Positions 1-8,726 of a stretch of 64,000 nucleotides of DNA are shown here, piece after piece. A model generated the notes under the pieces. The model saw nothing but the letters and a program-made list of their open reading frames with translations, searched no databases and was not told the DNA's origin. The stretch is taken from NCBI RefSeq assembly GCF_900099765.1, contig NZ_FNDX01000006.1:124001-188000 (forward strand), given 5' to 3'. This DNA comes from Paenibacillus typhae (GTDB lineage Bacteria > Bacillota > Bacilli > Paenibacillales > Paenibacillaceae). How positions within the stretch are numbered: position 1 is the first letter of the stretch; every line of letters begins with the position of its first letter. The position numbers and the translations under genes are program-made.

Positions 1-713
1 GTTGTCGTATGCCGGCCGCGGCTGTCAACCTCACGTATCGCCTGAACCTTCATTACATCCTGTTCCATTAACGCATTTAATAGTGAGGATTTACCGACGC
101 CTGACATGCCGAGAAAAACGGCTGTTATGCCCGGCAGCAGATAGGGAGCGAGTTCATTCAGCCCAAGGCGGGTATGACTGCAAATGGCGTGAACCGGCAC
201 ACCGGGAATGCTATTTATGACTTCTGCGAGCAGGGGATCATAGTCTTCAACGAGATCCGCTTTGGTCAAAATAACAACCGGCTGGCCGCCGCTCTGCCTG
301 ACTTGGGTCAAATACCGCATAATGCGGGTGACGTTAAAATCCAGGTTAAGCGAAGTCACTATAAACACATAATCAAAGTTGGTTGCGACGACCTGCTCCC
401 GGATGGTTTTGGCGTAGCCTGCGGCATGCCCGGAATAATCTGCGCGTGAGAACTTGGAGCGGCGGGGGAGCACAGTAGCGATTAACGAATCTCCATTCCC
501 GTTGTACAGCAGCAGGACGAAATCACCGACACACGGATAATCTGAACGCGTATCCGCACTGTGATAAAAGGTTCCTTTGAGCACCGCTGTAACTTCACCG
601 CTTCCGGTCATAACAGTAAAACGCTCACGCCGCAGCTCCGTCACTCTGCCGGGCACTAATCCTTCTTGAATATCTTCTGTTTCAATATAGCCATAGGCTT
701 TTAAAACAATCAT
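1..713 (-). CDS. rsgA: RsgA-like ribosome small-subunit-dependent GTPase (3' end beyond window)
   Basis: The 237 visible residues match circularly permuted GTPases of the RsgA/YjeQ family, which act in late 30S maturation. An N-terminal OB-fold-like part (about 1-85) is followed by a TKAD-type G4 motif (about 150-153), the P-loop GMSGVGKSS (202-210) and an RGRHTT G2-type motif at the window edge, in the permuted order G4-G1-G2 expected for the family. The C-terminal zinc domain lies outside the window. The start is the ATG at 711-713, with AAAGGAG about 14 nt upstream. It stands alone, behind a long regulated leader rather than in the usual housekeeping cluster, so it may be a second, inducible copy. 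Family assignment is secure; the role of this copy is inferred. Confidence 0.93.
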   Translation of the reverse strand, partial: MIVLKAYGYIETEDIQEGLVPGRVTELRRERFTVMTGSGEVTAVLKGTFYHSADTRSDYPCVGDFVLLLYNGNGDSLIATVLPRRSKFSRADYSGHAAGYAKTIREQVVATNFDYVFIVTSLNLDFNVTRIMRYLTQVRQSGGQPVVILTKADLVEDYDPLLAEVINSIPGVPVHAICSHTRLGLNELAPYLLPGITAVFLGMSGVGKSSLLNALMEQDVMKVQAIREVDSRGRHTT

Positions 714-752
714 GTTTGTGTTGTTAGCTCCTTTAATGTTGTTTTTGGACGC

Positions 753-802
753 AAAAATGCCGCGGACCAGCAGCCTCTTAAGAAGCTGCTGATACACGGC
801 AT
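753..802 (-). terminator. Terminator or attenuator hairpin in the rsgA leader
   Basis: Read on the minus strand, ATGCC...GGCAT encloses CAGCAGC...GCTGCTG and is followed directly by TTTT. It sits about 40 nt before the rsgA start and downstream of the leader promoter and leader peptide, so it would end transcription before the gene unless it is disrupted. An upstream CGCGG segment (about 902-908) can pair with CCGCG inside the hairpin, which gives a possible antiterminator; this pairing is an inference. Confidence 0.7.
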
Positions 803-934
803 AAGAACGCACCCTAAAGAGACGATCCTCATCGTATCCAGTAAACAGCAATTTTCACGAAAGGTTACTTTGGATGGCATCACAAAGAATACGGGCAATA
901 TCCCGCGTTGTTCGTATATGCCTGCTATTCGATT

Positions 935-967
935 CTAAGACGAAACCACCGTATAAGTAGCTGCCAT
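935..967 (-). CDS. Ten-codon leader peptide upstream of rsgA
   Basis: A short reading frame encodes MAATYTVVSS and ends in TAG. It is preceded by AAAGGGGATG about 9 nt before the ATG, as good a ribosome binding site as most genes here have. It lies between a near-consensus promoter and a terminator hairpin. That order (promoter, short peptide, hairpin, gene) is the known layout of ribosome-stalling attenuators that respond to translation inhibitors. No product function is claimed; a chance ORF remains possible. Confidence 0.55.
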   Translation of the reverse strand: MAATYTVVSS

Positions 968-1020
968 TAAAATCACATCCCCTTTCGTGTACGGAACTTG
1001 CTTATCGCTAAGCTTTCTAT

Positions 1021-1049
1021 AAGATATCCTATTATGGAAAAATGTTCAA
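1021..1049 (-). promoter_or_regulatory. Sigma-A-type promoter for the rsgA leader
   Basis: On the minus strand TTGAAC (forward 1044-1049) is followed after 17 nt by TATCTT (forward 1021-1026). The transcript would start near 1014 and run about 300 nt before the rsgA start codon. Confidence 0.65.
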
Positions 1050-1130
1050 TGTAATAAATGATTATAATTAAAATGCACACTCGGCAGTTGTAATCTCGTT
1101 GCTCTGGTGCCGCGAAATCCGGAAGTTTAC

Positions 1131-2513
1131 TCAAAAAGTATAAGCATGACCTCCAACATCTGCCCAGGCTAACGTCCCATCCGGCATCCAGCCAAGCAGA
1201 ACGCCTGCTGCCACGAATGTTATAATCCGTTCTTTTTTGTCATATAGACGGATTGTATCTGAGCTGGCTGTGTAAGCAGCAAACCTGCCGTCCTGCGACC
1301 ATTGGAGTGTAGACAGAAGGTAGTAATCCTGCTGCCGCTCATGCTCCCAAATATCCTCTTTGACCTGCTCCGTAATCCGCTCATCCGGTAAGACTTTAGA
1401 AGCTCCGCTGACGATGTCAAAACGGATTTTGCCATGCGGGTTGCTCTCATCGTAATCTGCGGGGAGTATCAGAATTGAGTCATCCTCCCAGGCCAACGGA
1501 TACACAAACAGGAACCCGTCACTGTGTGAGAGGAAAGCTGCATTTTCCCGTGATAACAGCTTATTCCCCTTCTGATCCAATACCAGCAAATCTGCTCCGG
1601 GGCCGATGTAATCATCATGTGCATATAGTACGGCGATGCGGGTGCCATCCGGCGATGAGGACATCCCATAGACCGGCTTGTCAAAAACATGAAGCTTCTT
1701 GCGTGTGAAATCCTTCAGATCTACCCGGTATAGCGTTTTGTTCCCTGATACCATATAAGTGTAGCCCGGATAGAAACGGTCGGAATACATCTCATGGTAA
1801 CCATAGTCATTGCCATAAGCGCCCTCCTCACGGGGAAAAGCAGGGATCGTAAGCTCCTGGCCAGTCATAGCCTGAACCAGATGATGCTCTTCTTGTCCAT
1901 AGAACAGGTAGGAAGGTGCCTTGTAGTCCTGGTTATCAACGGCTTTCACCCAGCCCGTATTCCAGACCGGAAGCATCCGCTGGGTACCGGATACGATGCC
2001 TTTAAAATGCACACTGCCCTGCTCCGTTAGGGATCTGACAACAACAGTGTTGCGGTACGGCTGCTCTGTGCTCGCATAGCTTCGTCCATCTGCTGTGTTA
2101 GCTTCATCCAGATTGAATGTCCCGGAAAAAGTACGCTCCTCATCCAGCTTCAGACGAATCTGCACAAACCGCGGCGACTCCCATTCCAGCGTATAGCTGA
2201 ACTGTGCCTGCGGATCGCTGGTCTGCAGACTTTTTTCGAGTGCGGCTTCCAGTGAAGCTTGGTCAATATCGGTATTGGACTTCACCTGTACCACTTGCCC
2301 GTGTCCTCCCAGGCTCTTCAACTGCTCTATATAGAGAAATGGCTCCTCCGGGTTTAAGGGAGCTGCGGATGAAGGCGGGGACGGAGTAGCTGTAGCTGTC
2401 TGGAGCGTTGCCAGAGGAGGGGACGAAGAAGTGTCCGCTTGTTCTGCTGTATCCGTCTGCTGACATCCTGCGAGCATGGCAGCCGCCATTATAATCACTG
2501 TCAAATAACGCAT
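1131..2513 (-). CDS. Secreted lipoprotein with WD40/PD40-like repeats
   Basis: This 460-residue protein begins with a lipoprotein signal peptide ending LAGC (Cys17), so it is probably anchored on the outside of the membrane. A Ser/Thr/Pro-rich spacer follows. The C-terminal half has repeats of the type SPDGTRIAVLYA, WSQDGRFAAYTA and WMPDGTLAWAD, typical of TolB/PD40-like beta-propeller blades. The ATG at 2513 is chosen over an in-frame upstream ATG because AGGGAGGT lies 8 nt before it and it starts the signal peptide. It stands alone and is divergent from the next gene. No enzyme motif is visible; a binding or sensing role is only an inference. Confidence 0.85.
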   Translation of the reverse strand: MRYLTVIIMAAAMLAGCQQTDTAEQADTSSSPPLATLQTATATPSPPSSAAPLNPEEPFLYIEQLKSLGGHGQVVQVKSNTDIDQASLEAALEKSLQTSDPQAQFSYTLEWESPRFVQIRLKLDEERTFSGTFNLDEANTADGRSYASTEQPYRNTVVVRSLTEQGSVHFKGIVSGTQRMLPVWNTGWVKAVDNQDYKAPSYLFYGQEEHHLVQAMTGQELTIPAFPREEGAYGNDYGYHEMYSDRFYPGYTYMVSGNKTLYRVDLKDFTRKKLHVFDKPVYGMSSSPDGTRIAVLYAHDDYIGPGADLLVLDQKGNKLLSRENAAFLSHSDGFLFVYPLAWEDDSILILPADYDESNPHGKIRFDIVSGASKVLPDERITEQVKEDIWEHERQQDYYLLSTLQWSQDGRFAAYTASSDTIRLYDKKERIITFVAAGVLLGWMPDGTLAWADVGGHAYTF

Positions 2514-2636
2514 GTATAAACCTCCCTGTTGCAAATAGTAAGAGTTTACCATATTAATATGGACGTTGTTTATGCGGATAAGTTGCTTAGACTGACCATT
2601 TGACAGAGCTGCTCTTACAAGATATTCATGAGTGCA

Positions 2637-2666
2637 TTGACTAGCCTGGAGGCAGCAACGTATAAT
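2637..2666 (+). promoter_or_regulatory. Sigma-A-type promoter for the 2708 gene
   Basis: TTGACT (2637-2642) and TATAAT (2661-2666) are separated by 18 nt, about 40 nt before the downstream start codon. Confidence 0.7.
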
Positions 2667-2707
2667 TTTTCCAAATGTGTTTTTAAGTATAAGGTTAAAG
2701 GGGATTT

Positions 2708-3361
2708 ATGATGAAGCGCTTTTTGGGAAAACTATTCTTTTATTTCGTTCTGTTCGTTTTTGTATTATTTATGAGATTAAATAACTATCCACTTACTCTG
2801 ACATTAGGAATTGCTTTAACGGTTTCCCTAATTGGTTATATGATCCTGTTTGTCTATCCTTTAGTTTTGGAAAAGCGAGTGGAACGGGTGGAAGACTTTC
2901 TGCTTAGCCAAAAACACAAACCTGGGATATATATTCATTACGTTCTTGCAAACAGGCTTGATGACGAAGCGAAAACGACTATGGATAAGCTGATGAGAAA
3001 ATATAAGCACTCAAAGGCATTGGCAACTTACAAGGCGGCCTACGGGCTTTACTGCAAAGATATGGCTGCAATTGGGGAAGCCGTGTCGCATATCCGCTAT
3101 CCTGATTACCGGAAATATTACGAGACAGTGCTATTGTTGGAGGAGGGGAAAAGTGCTCAGGCACAGGAACATCTGCAATCCATTAAGAAACGGTGGATGA
3201 GATCGGCACTGCTCGCTGAAATGGAACGTAGAGCGGGGGACATCGAAGCCGCAGTCAAACACGCCAGCGAAGCTGTGGATGCATCGAGAGGTGCCCAGCG
3301 TTATTTGTTACAAAGGGAATATGAAAGGACGTTGCCGCAGGCGGTCGAGCGGGTATCGTGA
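2708..3361 (+). CDS. Membrane protein with TPR-like cytoplasmic tail
   Basis: Two hydrophobic segments lie at about residues 4-22 and 28-52. They are followed by a charged, alpha-helical region (about 60-217) with repeated Ala/Tyr/Leu patterns that resemble tetratricopeptide repeats. It is 217 residues long. The start codon could be the ATG at 2708 or the next one at 2711; AAAGGGG lies just upstream and fits 2711 slightly better. I do not recognise the family. TPR-like membrane proteins often assemble complexes, but nothing nearby gives a specific partner. Confidence 0.75.
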   Translation: MMKRFLGKLFFYFVLFVFVLFMRLNNYPLTLTLGIALTVSLIGYMILFVYPLVLEKRVERVEDFLLSQKHKPGIYIHYVLANRLDDEAKTTMDKLMRKYKHSKALATYKAAYGLYCKDMAAIGEAVSHIRYPDYRKYYETVLLLEEGKSAQAQEHLQSIKKRWMRSALLAEMERRAGDIEAAVKHASEAVDASRGAQRYLLQREYERTLPQAVERVS

Positions 3362-3409
3362 GGCTGGAGGAAGTAAAGAATTTGTTTAGGGAAGGAGCTG
3401 CGCTCCAGA

Positions 3410-3517
3410 GGATGGAACTACGGTGTAGGTTCTGATACTAAGTGGGAAGTTTTTGAAGCAAGGGTGGAGGAGCTTATAAGGGATACAAAAAAATTAAAAA
3501 ATGAAGCTTTTTTATGA
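3410..3517 (+). pseudogene. Fragment of an unidentified gene
   Basis: One frame reads WNYGVGSDTKWEVFEARVEE and onward to a TGA, a protein-like helical stretch with no start codon or ribosome binding site. It looks like the 3' end of a decayed gene. The gap 3362-3855 otherwise holds only a second fragment and one copy of the 18-bp repeat. Confidence 0.4.
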
Positions 3518-3550
3518 AGAGTTGCTGGGGGATTCGTTGAAGATTAACTG

Positions 3551-3568
3551 CGGAGAACCGTATCATAA
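3551..3568 (+). repeat. 18-bp repeat, copy 1 (left of germination and defence block)
   Basis: The sequence CGGAGAACCGTATCATAA occurs here and again identically at 11223-11240. A diverged copy (CGGTGAACCGTACCATAA) lies at 7647-7664. Confidence 0.7.
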
Positions 3569-3688
3569 GTAGCAGCAAGTTTTATGGCGGGTAACTGCCT
3601 AAAAGGCGTTAAAAAAGAATAGCATGGCGAGGGTTTACATTAAGTGACTTTCTGTGATAAAGCCTGCTACAGAGGCGATATACTGTGA

Positions 3689-3832
3689 TTTGAGGGCATA
3701 GAGCTGGAAGGGACTTACTCCTATTTGGCATCAGATGACGATAGTGTGCAATGGAATCGTTGTTTGATAGATACAAATGTCCGGCCGTATAATTTTTCCA
3801 TTACAGGGCAAGATAAAACCGCAGGATTTTGA
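3689..3832 (+). pseudogene. Fragment of an unidentified gene (3' end)
   Basis: An open stretch without its own start encodes a 47-residue tail containing SYLASDDDSVQWNRC and ends in TGA just before the germination operon. It reads like real protein and may be the end of a truncated gene. Its family is not recognised. Confidence 0.4.
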
Positions 3833-3855
3833 TTTCTTTAATGAAGGAGAAGACT

Positions 3856-5313
3856 ATGGTTGAAAAATACGACCCTCAAATGAAAAATCATCAAATGTCC
3901 GCATGGCTTGATGAATTAAAACAGAAATTAAACCATATGGATGATGCCGAAATTGTTGAGCACAGAATGGGTACCAGTGCCTCCGTTTATCTTGTATACA
4001 TAAAAACGTTAATCGATCCAGAGCGTTTAAACGAGACGATTATTCAGCCACTTGATCGTTCTGCCGGCGATTCGCTTTCTTCATGCATAACCAATGCCAA
4101 AGTTTCGGATGTTATATCGATCGATGATGCTGAGCAAAAAATAATGCAAGGATTTGTGCTTCTAAACGATTCAGTCAATGATCAGTGGTTAGGCGTCCAA
4201 CTGGAAAACCCTCTTGGCCGGGCAGTTGAACCTTCCCAAACGGAAACGGTTATATATGGAGCGAAAGACAGCTTCAGTGAACAAATAGACAAGAACATTA
4301 CGATGTTGCGCAGACGTTTGCCTATATCGACATTAAAAACAGAAAGCTTTACTATCGGTTCACTGAGTAAAACAAAAGTTGTGTTACTGTATATAGACGG
4401 ATTAATTAATCCAGAATTTGTTTCCCTTGCAAGAAAGAAAATTAATAGTGTGGATTTCGATCAATTTTTAGACTCCTCTCAGCTTGCAGCTTTTATTGAA
4501 GATCATAACCATACGGTCTTTCCGCAGTTTCTACAAACGGATCGGCCGGATGCCTGTGCCTACGCCTTAGGTGAGGGAAAGCTGACGCTATTGGTTTCCA
4601 ATTCACCGTTTGCCTTAATTGCTCCCATTACTTTTTTCCATCTAATCCAATCGCCGGAAGACTACTTCCTTCGTTGGCCGGTAGCCAGTTTTTTACGTTT
4701 AATCCGGTACGGAAGTTTTGTTGTTTCTTTGACGATGATTCCTTTTTATGTTGCGTTAACGACATTTCATTACCAAATGGTTCCGCTGCCGCTTCTTTAC
4801 GTATTATTGGAATCGAGAAGCAAATTGCCCTTTACTCCGTTTGCGGAAGGGTTTTTCATGATCATAACGCTGGAAATCATCAAAGAAGCAAGTTTGCGAA
4901 TGCCGACCAAAACCAGTCAAACATTGGGGGTTATCGGTGGTATCGTCATTGGACAAGCTGCAGTAGAAGCAGGCTTTGCAAGTAAAGTACTGATAGTGTT
5001 GATGGGTATATCCGCTATTGCTTTCTTTTTAGTTCCCAATTATCAAGTTACAAAATCCATGGTGCTGCTGCAAATTCTTCTTCTTATCCTTGCATCGTTT
5101 CTTGGGTTGCCGGGAATCGTAATCGGGCTAATCGGGATTCTTGCACATCTCCATGCATTAACGTCATTAGGTCAACCTTATTTAGCACCGATTGCTCCTT
5201 TTTATGGAAAGGATTGGAATGACCTCTTTATCCGCGGCCCTTTAATTTGGATGAAAACGCGTCCGAAATATCTAAAACCACTACGGAAATGGCGACAGGA
5301 GATGAAGAAGTGA
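3856..5313 (+). CDS. Spore germinant receptor A subunit (GerA/GerKA family)
   Basis: This 485-residue protein has the family layout. A soluble N-terminal region (about 1-230) is followed by a membrane part with the conserved block PFTPFAEGFFM, then EIIKEASLRMP and GVIGGIVIGQAAVEAG. In the family it sits in the spore inner membrane and forms an oligomeric germinant receptor with B and C subunits, now thought to act as a ligand-gated ion channel. The ATG at 3856 is preferred because GAAGGAGA lies 5 nt upstream; an in-frame ATG at 3829 or 3841 has no such site. Its TGA overlaps the GTG start of the B subunit. The ligand cannot be predicted. Confidence 0.96.
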   Translation: MVEKYDPQMKNHQMSAWLDELKQKLNHMDDAEIVEHRMGTSASVYLVYIKTLIDPERLNETIIQPLDRSAGDSLSSCITNAKVSDVISIDDAEQKIMQGFVLLNDSVNDQWLGVQLENPLGRAVEPSQTETVIYGAKDSFSEQIDKNITMLRRRLPISTLKTESFTIGSLSKTKVVLLYIDGLINPEFVSLARKKINSVDFDQFLDSSQLAAFIEDHNHTVFPQFLQTDRPDACAYALGEGKLTLLVSNSPFALIAPITFFHLIQSPEDYFLRWPVASFLRLIRYGSFVVSLTMIPFYVALTTFHYQMVPLPLLYVLLESRSKLPFTPFAEGFFMIITLEIIKEASLRMPTKTSQTLGVIGGIVIGQAAVEAGFASKVLIVLMGISAIAFFLVPNYQVTKSMVLLQILLLILASFLGLPGIVIGLIGILAHLHALTSLGQPYLAPIAPFYGKDWNDLFIRGPLIWMKTRPKYLKPLRKWRQEMKK

Positions 5314-6425
5314 AGAGTTTATCCTTATATAATCGAACTTCCACCCTTGGCGGCATCTATTTCCTTTTCTTAGTGAATCGCATGCAAATGCATTATTTTA
5401 TTTTAATCATGCCGGTTTATTTGGTTCATTCATATATGGTTTGGGCAATTGTCGTGATGGGGCTGCTGTCCCAGCTTAATTTGATGATGATGTCCAAATG
5501 GTTTACTTCCAGTTATGCAGCGAAGGGCTATCAAGGATTTTTACAGCTTTTCGGGAAACGGGCGGTTCAAATTTTCGCAATACTTGGATTTTTGATCATA
5601 TTGTTAAAAATTTCAATTGTCACACTGGGATACGTTGAAATGCTCCATAGTTTTATTTTTCCATCGATGGATAAAAAGTGGCTGATCCTAATGATTCTTT
5701 TGATCAGCTTGTTTGTGGCCTCACATGGAATGGAGAATACATTGCGTTTTGTCGTCATCGCCTTTCTTTGCGGGGCTTGGATCGTAGTCCTGTTTATTCC
5801 TTTTTTCTTTCAAGCGGATGCAAGTTACCGCGATTTGTATCCTCTCATCCCCACTGAATGGTCAGGACAATCATGGCAAGGTTTGTGGTTTATTTGGTCG
5901 GCATTTTCCGGTCCGGTATATTTGGCTTTTATGGTTCCATGGTTAAGCTCCAATAAAAAAATATCGAAATACCTGGTCATTGGAAACATGCTGTCGATCA
6001 TGGAATATATATTATTGTTCGTTGCTTCGGTATTATTTTACGGTTCGCACTACTTACGCAAGATCGATTTCCCGATAGGATATATGGGAAGCTACATTCA
6101 AACGAGCGGTTTAGAACGAATCGATTACATCCTCATCTCTTTCCATATGTTTAATTATGTGTTTGACATTTCAATTCTTCTGTTATGTTTTTATGGAGCA
6201 GGAAGAATCTTTATGAGAAAAATGAAAGAACGCTCCACTCGGATCGGATTATTGTCGAGCTGGTTCGTCATTTTGATAAGCATTATCTTAATGGATCAAT
6301 GGTTATGGCAAACGGTTCCTGGTCAAAAGATGTTACTGAACCTTCAAATCTGGATCGGCGCATGCATTTATTTACTTATTCCTACGATCCTTTTCACTGC
6401 AGTTAAACGAAAGGAGAGTATGTAG
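5310..6425 (+). CDS. Spore germinant receptor B subunit (GerB family)
   Basis: A 371-residue integral membrane protein with about ten transmembrane segments, of the APC-transporter-like GerB family that supplies germinant specificity to the receptor. The start is GTG at 5310, overlapping the stop of the A gene (GTGA), with AGGAG 8 nt upstream; this gives translational coupling. A longer frame from 5247 lies inside the A gene and adds a hydrophilic tail unlike the family. It is followed after 2 nt by the C subunit. Confidence 0.95.
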   Translation: MKSLSLYNRTSTLGGIYFLFLVNRMQMHYFILIMPVYLVHSYMVWAIVVMGLLSQLNLMMMSKWFTSSYAAKGYQGFLQLFGKRAVQIFAILGFLIILLKISIVTLGYVEMLHSFIFPSMDKKWLILMILLISLFVASHGMENTLRFVVIAFLCGAWIVVLFIPFFFQADASYRDLYPLIPTEWSGQSWQGLWFIWSAFSGPVYLAFMVPWLSSNKKISKYLVIGNMLSIMEYILLFVASVLFYGSHYLRKIDFPIGYMGSYIQTSGLERIDYILISFHMFNYVFDISILLLCFYGAGRIFMRKMKERSTRIGLLSSWFVILISIILMDQWLWQTVPGQKMLLNLQIWIGACIYLLIPTILFTAVKRKESM

Positions 6426-6427
6426 GC

Positions 6428-7534
6428 ATGGTACCATACAAGCACTATGGTTTATTGGCAATTGTAGGCCTTATGTGGATGGCCGGCTGTTCTTCTCCAT
6501 ATGTCGAGAACAATAAGATTGAAGAGATTGCTCCGGTAGTTTTCTGGTCGATTGACAAGGGGACGGAAGGAAAGTTGAAAATCAGCACGTTAGTACCACC
6601 GCTCATCCAAGAAAAAAAACGTCTTCTCTCCAAGGAAGTCGATCTGTTAAAGCAGGGAGGCCAGGAGTTTAATTTAATTTATTATCGGGAATTAAAGCAG
6701 GGGCAGCTGCGAATGTTATTAATCAATGAGGAGCTGGCAAAAAAAGGAGGCATTGAAAAGCTGATCAATACTATACTGGTTGATCCCGATATTTCAATGC
6801 GTGTCTATTTGTTGATTGTCAGAGGCGATTTTGATGAATACATAAAAAATCAATTGACGAAGCAAGAAAACCAAGATTATTTTCTTTATCGGATGTTAAA
6901 GCATTACGAGGAGCATAATCAAGGTGAAATGAGCATCGTCAATATTCATAAATTTATGAAAAAGGTATATTCCCCTTTTAAGGATCCGATCCTGCCGGTT
7001 TTTCATTCGGATAAGAACAATTTCAATTACGTAGGAACAGCCCTCTTCCAAAACGATAAAGAAGTAATGGTCATTCAAGACGTGGATGATAATATTTTCC
7101 AACTTCTGGATAACGATCATTTTCTAAAAGTCTTGGCCATTCCAAAGTTCTCTATCAGTTTAGGACGTATCCGATCCAATGTTCGCATGAAACTATCGAG
7201 GGACTATTCATCCTTGTCTTTACATGTGGGATTGAAAGGAAGAATTGAGGAATACCAGGGAGAATCGAATATTCAAAGTGAGGAACTATTGCAACATTTA
7301 ATTCATGAAATTGAGGTCTACCTTGAGGAACAAACGTCAGATTTATTAAAAAGAATGCAACGCTTGAAAGTGGATCCCTTAGAGGTCGGAACCCACTCGC
7401 TTAAGGCGTTTTCTAAAGAAATAACAGATGAGCAATGGATGAAGCATTGGGAAAATATGAAAATTAATGTTGACTACGACATTAAAGTACATCCTTTGAT
7501 TAATGGAGCGGTTGATGTGTTTCAAAACAAGTAA
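6428..7534 (+). CDS. Spore germinant receptor C subunit lipoprotein (GerC family)
   Basis: A 368-residue protein with a lipoprotein signal ending MAGC (Cys21). The family's three-domain extracellular lipoprotein sits on the outer face of the spore inner membrane and is needed for receptor assembly. AAAGGAGAG lies upstream, overlapping the end of the B gene. It completes a canonical A-B-C operon. All three subunits look intact, so the receptor is probably functional. Lower GC than the core genome suggests, but does not prove, lineage-specific acquisition. Confidence 0.94.
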   Translation: MVPYKHYGLLAIVGLMWMAGCSSPYVENNKIEEIAPVVFWSIDKGTEGKLKISTLVPPLIQEKKRLLSKEVDLLKQGGQEFNLIYYRELKQGQLRMLLINEELAKKGGIEKLINTILVDPDISMRVYLLIVRGDFDEYIKNQLTKQENQDYFLYRMLKHYEEHNQGEMSIVNIHKFMKKVYSPFKDPILPVFHSDKNNFNYVGTALFQNDKEVMVIQDVDDNIFQLLDNDHFLKVLAIPKFSISLGRIRSNVRMKLSRDYSSLSLHVGLKGRIEEYQGESNIQSEELLQHLIHEIEVYLEEQTSDLLKRMQRLKVDPLEVGTHSLKAFSKEITDEQWMKHWENMKINVDYDIKVHPLINGAVDVFQNK

Positions 7535-7801
7535 ATCGTTCCGAGCCGCTTAAGAGCGTATGACATACTATCACAGATCAAAGTGACGTACCTTGCATTC
7601 CCTGTACCCCATTGTCAGTATAAAAAACTTGCCCCTTCAGCCAGCGCGGTGAACCGTACCATAAATGATGCTAAATTTTATATGGTAAAGGCAAATGTAG
7701 TATGTAAGCCGTAATATTTAACATAGTTTTTAGGATTATTACCTATAGTTTTAAATATTTTACTTTATGATGGTTCCTAACATAATACATTTTACCTAAA
7801 T

Positions 7802-7836
7802 TGGATCTGTGCAATAGCATAAGGTCCATTTTTTTA
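7802..7836 (+). terminator. Rho-independent terminator upstream of hamA
   Basis: TGGATCT...AGGTCCA forms the base of a stem closed by GC-AATA-GC and is followed by seven T residues. It would shield hamAB from read-through of the germination operon. Confidence 0.6.
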
Positions 7837-7894
7837 TTATAAGAGAAGGTAATTCTCTCCCATTTGTAGAATAATGGGAATAGCTATTGTTATT

Positions 7895-7918
7895 ATTATT
7901 ATTTGATCGAATAATAAT
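7895..7918. promoter_or_regulatory. 24-bp near-perfect palindrome before hamA (operator candidate)
   Basis: Eleven of twelve positions pair around a central GATC (7905-7908), and the site lies about 40 bp before the hamA start. It is not followed by a T-run, so a protein-binding site is more likely than a terminator. No regulator gene lies next to it. Confidence 0.5.
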
Positions 7919-7958
7919 CGAATTCTGCCCATCAATAATTGTAGAATGAAGGGATATT

Positions 7959-8714
7959 ATGCCAAGCACACTAGCCGTTTTTCAACCGAGAACTTTTCTA
8001 AATAAGAGGGTACATGTAATCGATGTTGAGGATTTCGCCTCTGAGCTAATCTCATCAATAGATGAGTATTTTGTCGAAATTTGTGAGGGTGACGCTGGAG
8101 GCAACCTTGCAACACTTAAAAAATATGTTAAAGAATTTATCGAGACGAAAGATCAGAGAACACAAATGGGAGCGGCTGCGGAGTTTTTTATTCACTTATA
8201 CCTAAAGCACTTAGGATATAAGCAGTTATTTACCTTTCTTAATCTTGAAGAAAAGTCAATAAAGAAAGGTTTTGATGGATATTACACACTAAGCGATGAA
8301 ACATGGATAATGGAAAGTAAGTCTGGTTCAATTAATACACAAAATATTAGTCACCCCAGCAAGATTAGGGAAGCATATGATGACTTGATTAAGAAGTTTC
8401 GAGGTAATGTGTCTAATAATCCTTGGCGAAATGCTTTTAATCATGCACGTGTAGTTGGAGCGCGTAATAGTATAAAAGAAACAATCAGAAAGCTGTCAGA
8501 AGACTTTGTGAATTCTATTTATCCATCGATTGATGAATATAATATAATTCCTGCTTCGACAATTTTCTTAGCTGATAGTTGGATTGAAATGGATGTTACT
8601 GATTTTGAGACGAAGATGACTACAACAATTAAAGAAATGAAATGTAAAGAACTGTTTGTAATATGTGTTAACAAGAAGTCCCTAAAATTATTTTTAGATT
8701 ACCTTGGAACCTAG
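7959..8714 (+). CDS. hamA: Hachiman-like HamA nuclease (DUF1837 family)
   Basis: A 251-residue protein matching the DUF1837 pattern. GAAAEFFIHLYL (about 71-82) precedes GFDGYY (104-109) and an ESK (119-121), which together make a PD-(D/E)XK-type active site with Asp106, Glu119 and Lys121. In Hachiman defence, HamA is the nuclease effector held inactive by the helicase HamB and released on recognising invading or damaged DNA. GAAGGGAT lies 3-10 nt before the ATG. The partner helicase starts 12 nt after its stop, as expected for a two-gene system. The related AbpAB system has the same architecture, so the subtype name is less certain than the family. Confidence 0.85.
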   Translation: MPSTLAVFQPRTFLNKRVHVIDVEDFASELISSIDEYFVEICEGDAGGNLATLKKYVKEFIETKDQRTQMGAAAEFFIHLYLKHLGYKQLFTFLNLEEKSIKKGFDGYYTLSDETWIMESKSGSINTQNISHPSKIREAYDDLIKKFRGNVSNNPWRNAFNHARVVGARNSIKETIRKLSEDFVNSIYPSIDEYNIIPASTIFLADSWIEMDVTDFETKMTTTIKEMKCKELFVICVNKKSLKLFLDYLGT

Positions 8715-8726
8715 AGGGAGATAACC

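Larger units (their letters stand above)
7535..7958. other. Gene-free spacer between germination operon and defence module
   Basis: It contains a diverged copy of the 18-bp repeat (7647-7664), a T-tailed hairpin (7802-7836), and a long palindrome (7895-7918) in the hamA upstream region. TTGTAGAAT occurs twice (about 7864 and 7939). No convincing coding region was found. It is strongly AT-rich. Confidence 0.6.

Noticed and set aside
710..898. A 62-codon frame in the rsgA leader
   Set aside because: Overlaps the terminator hairpin and the rsgA start, has no ribosome binding site and an unusual composition.
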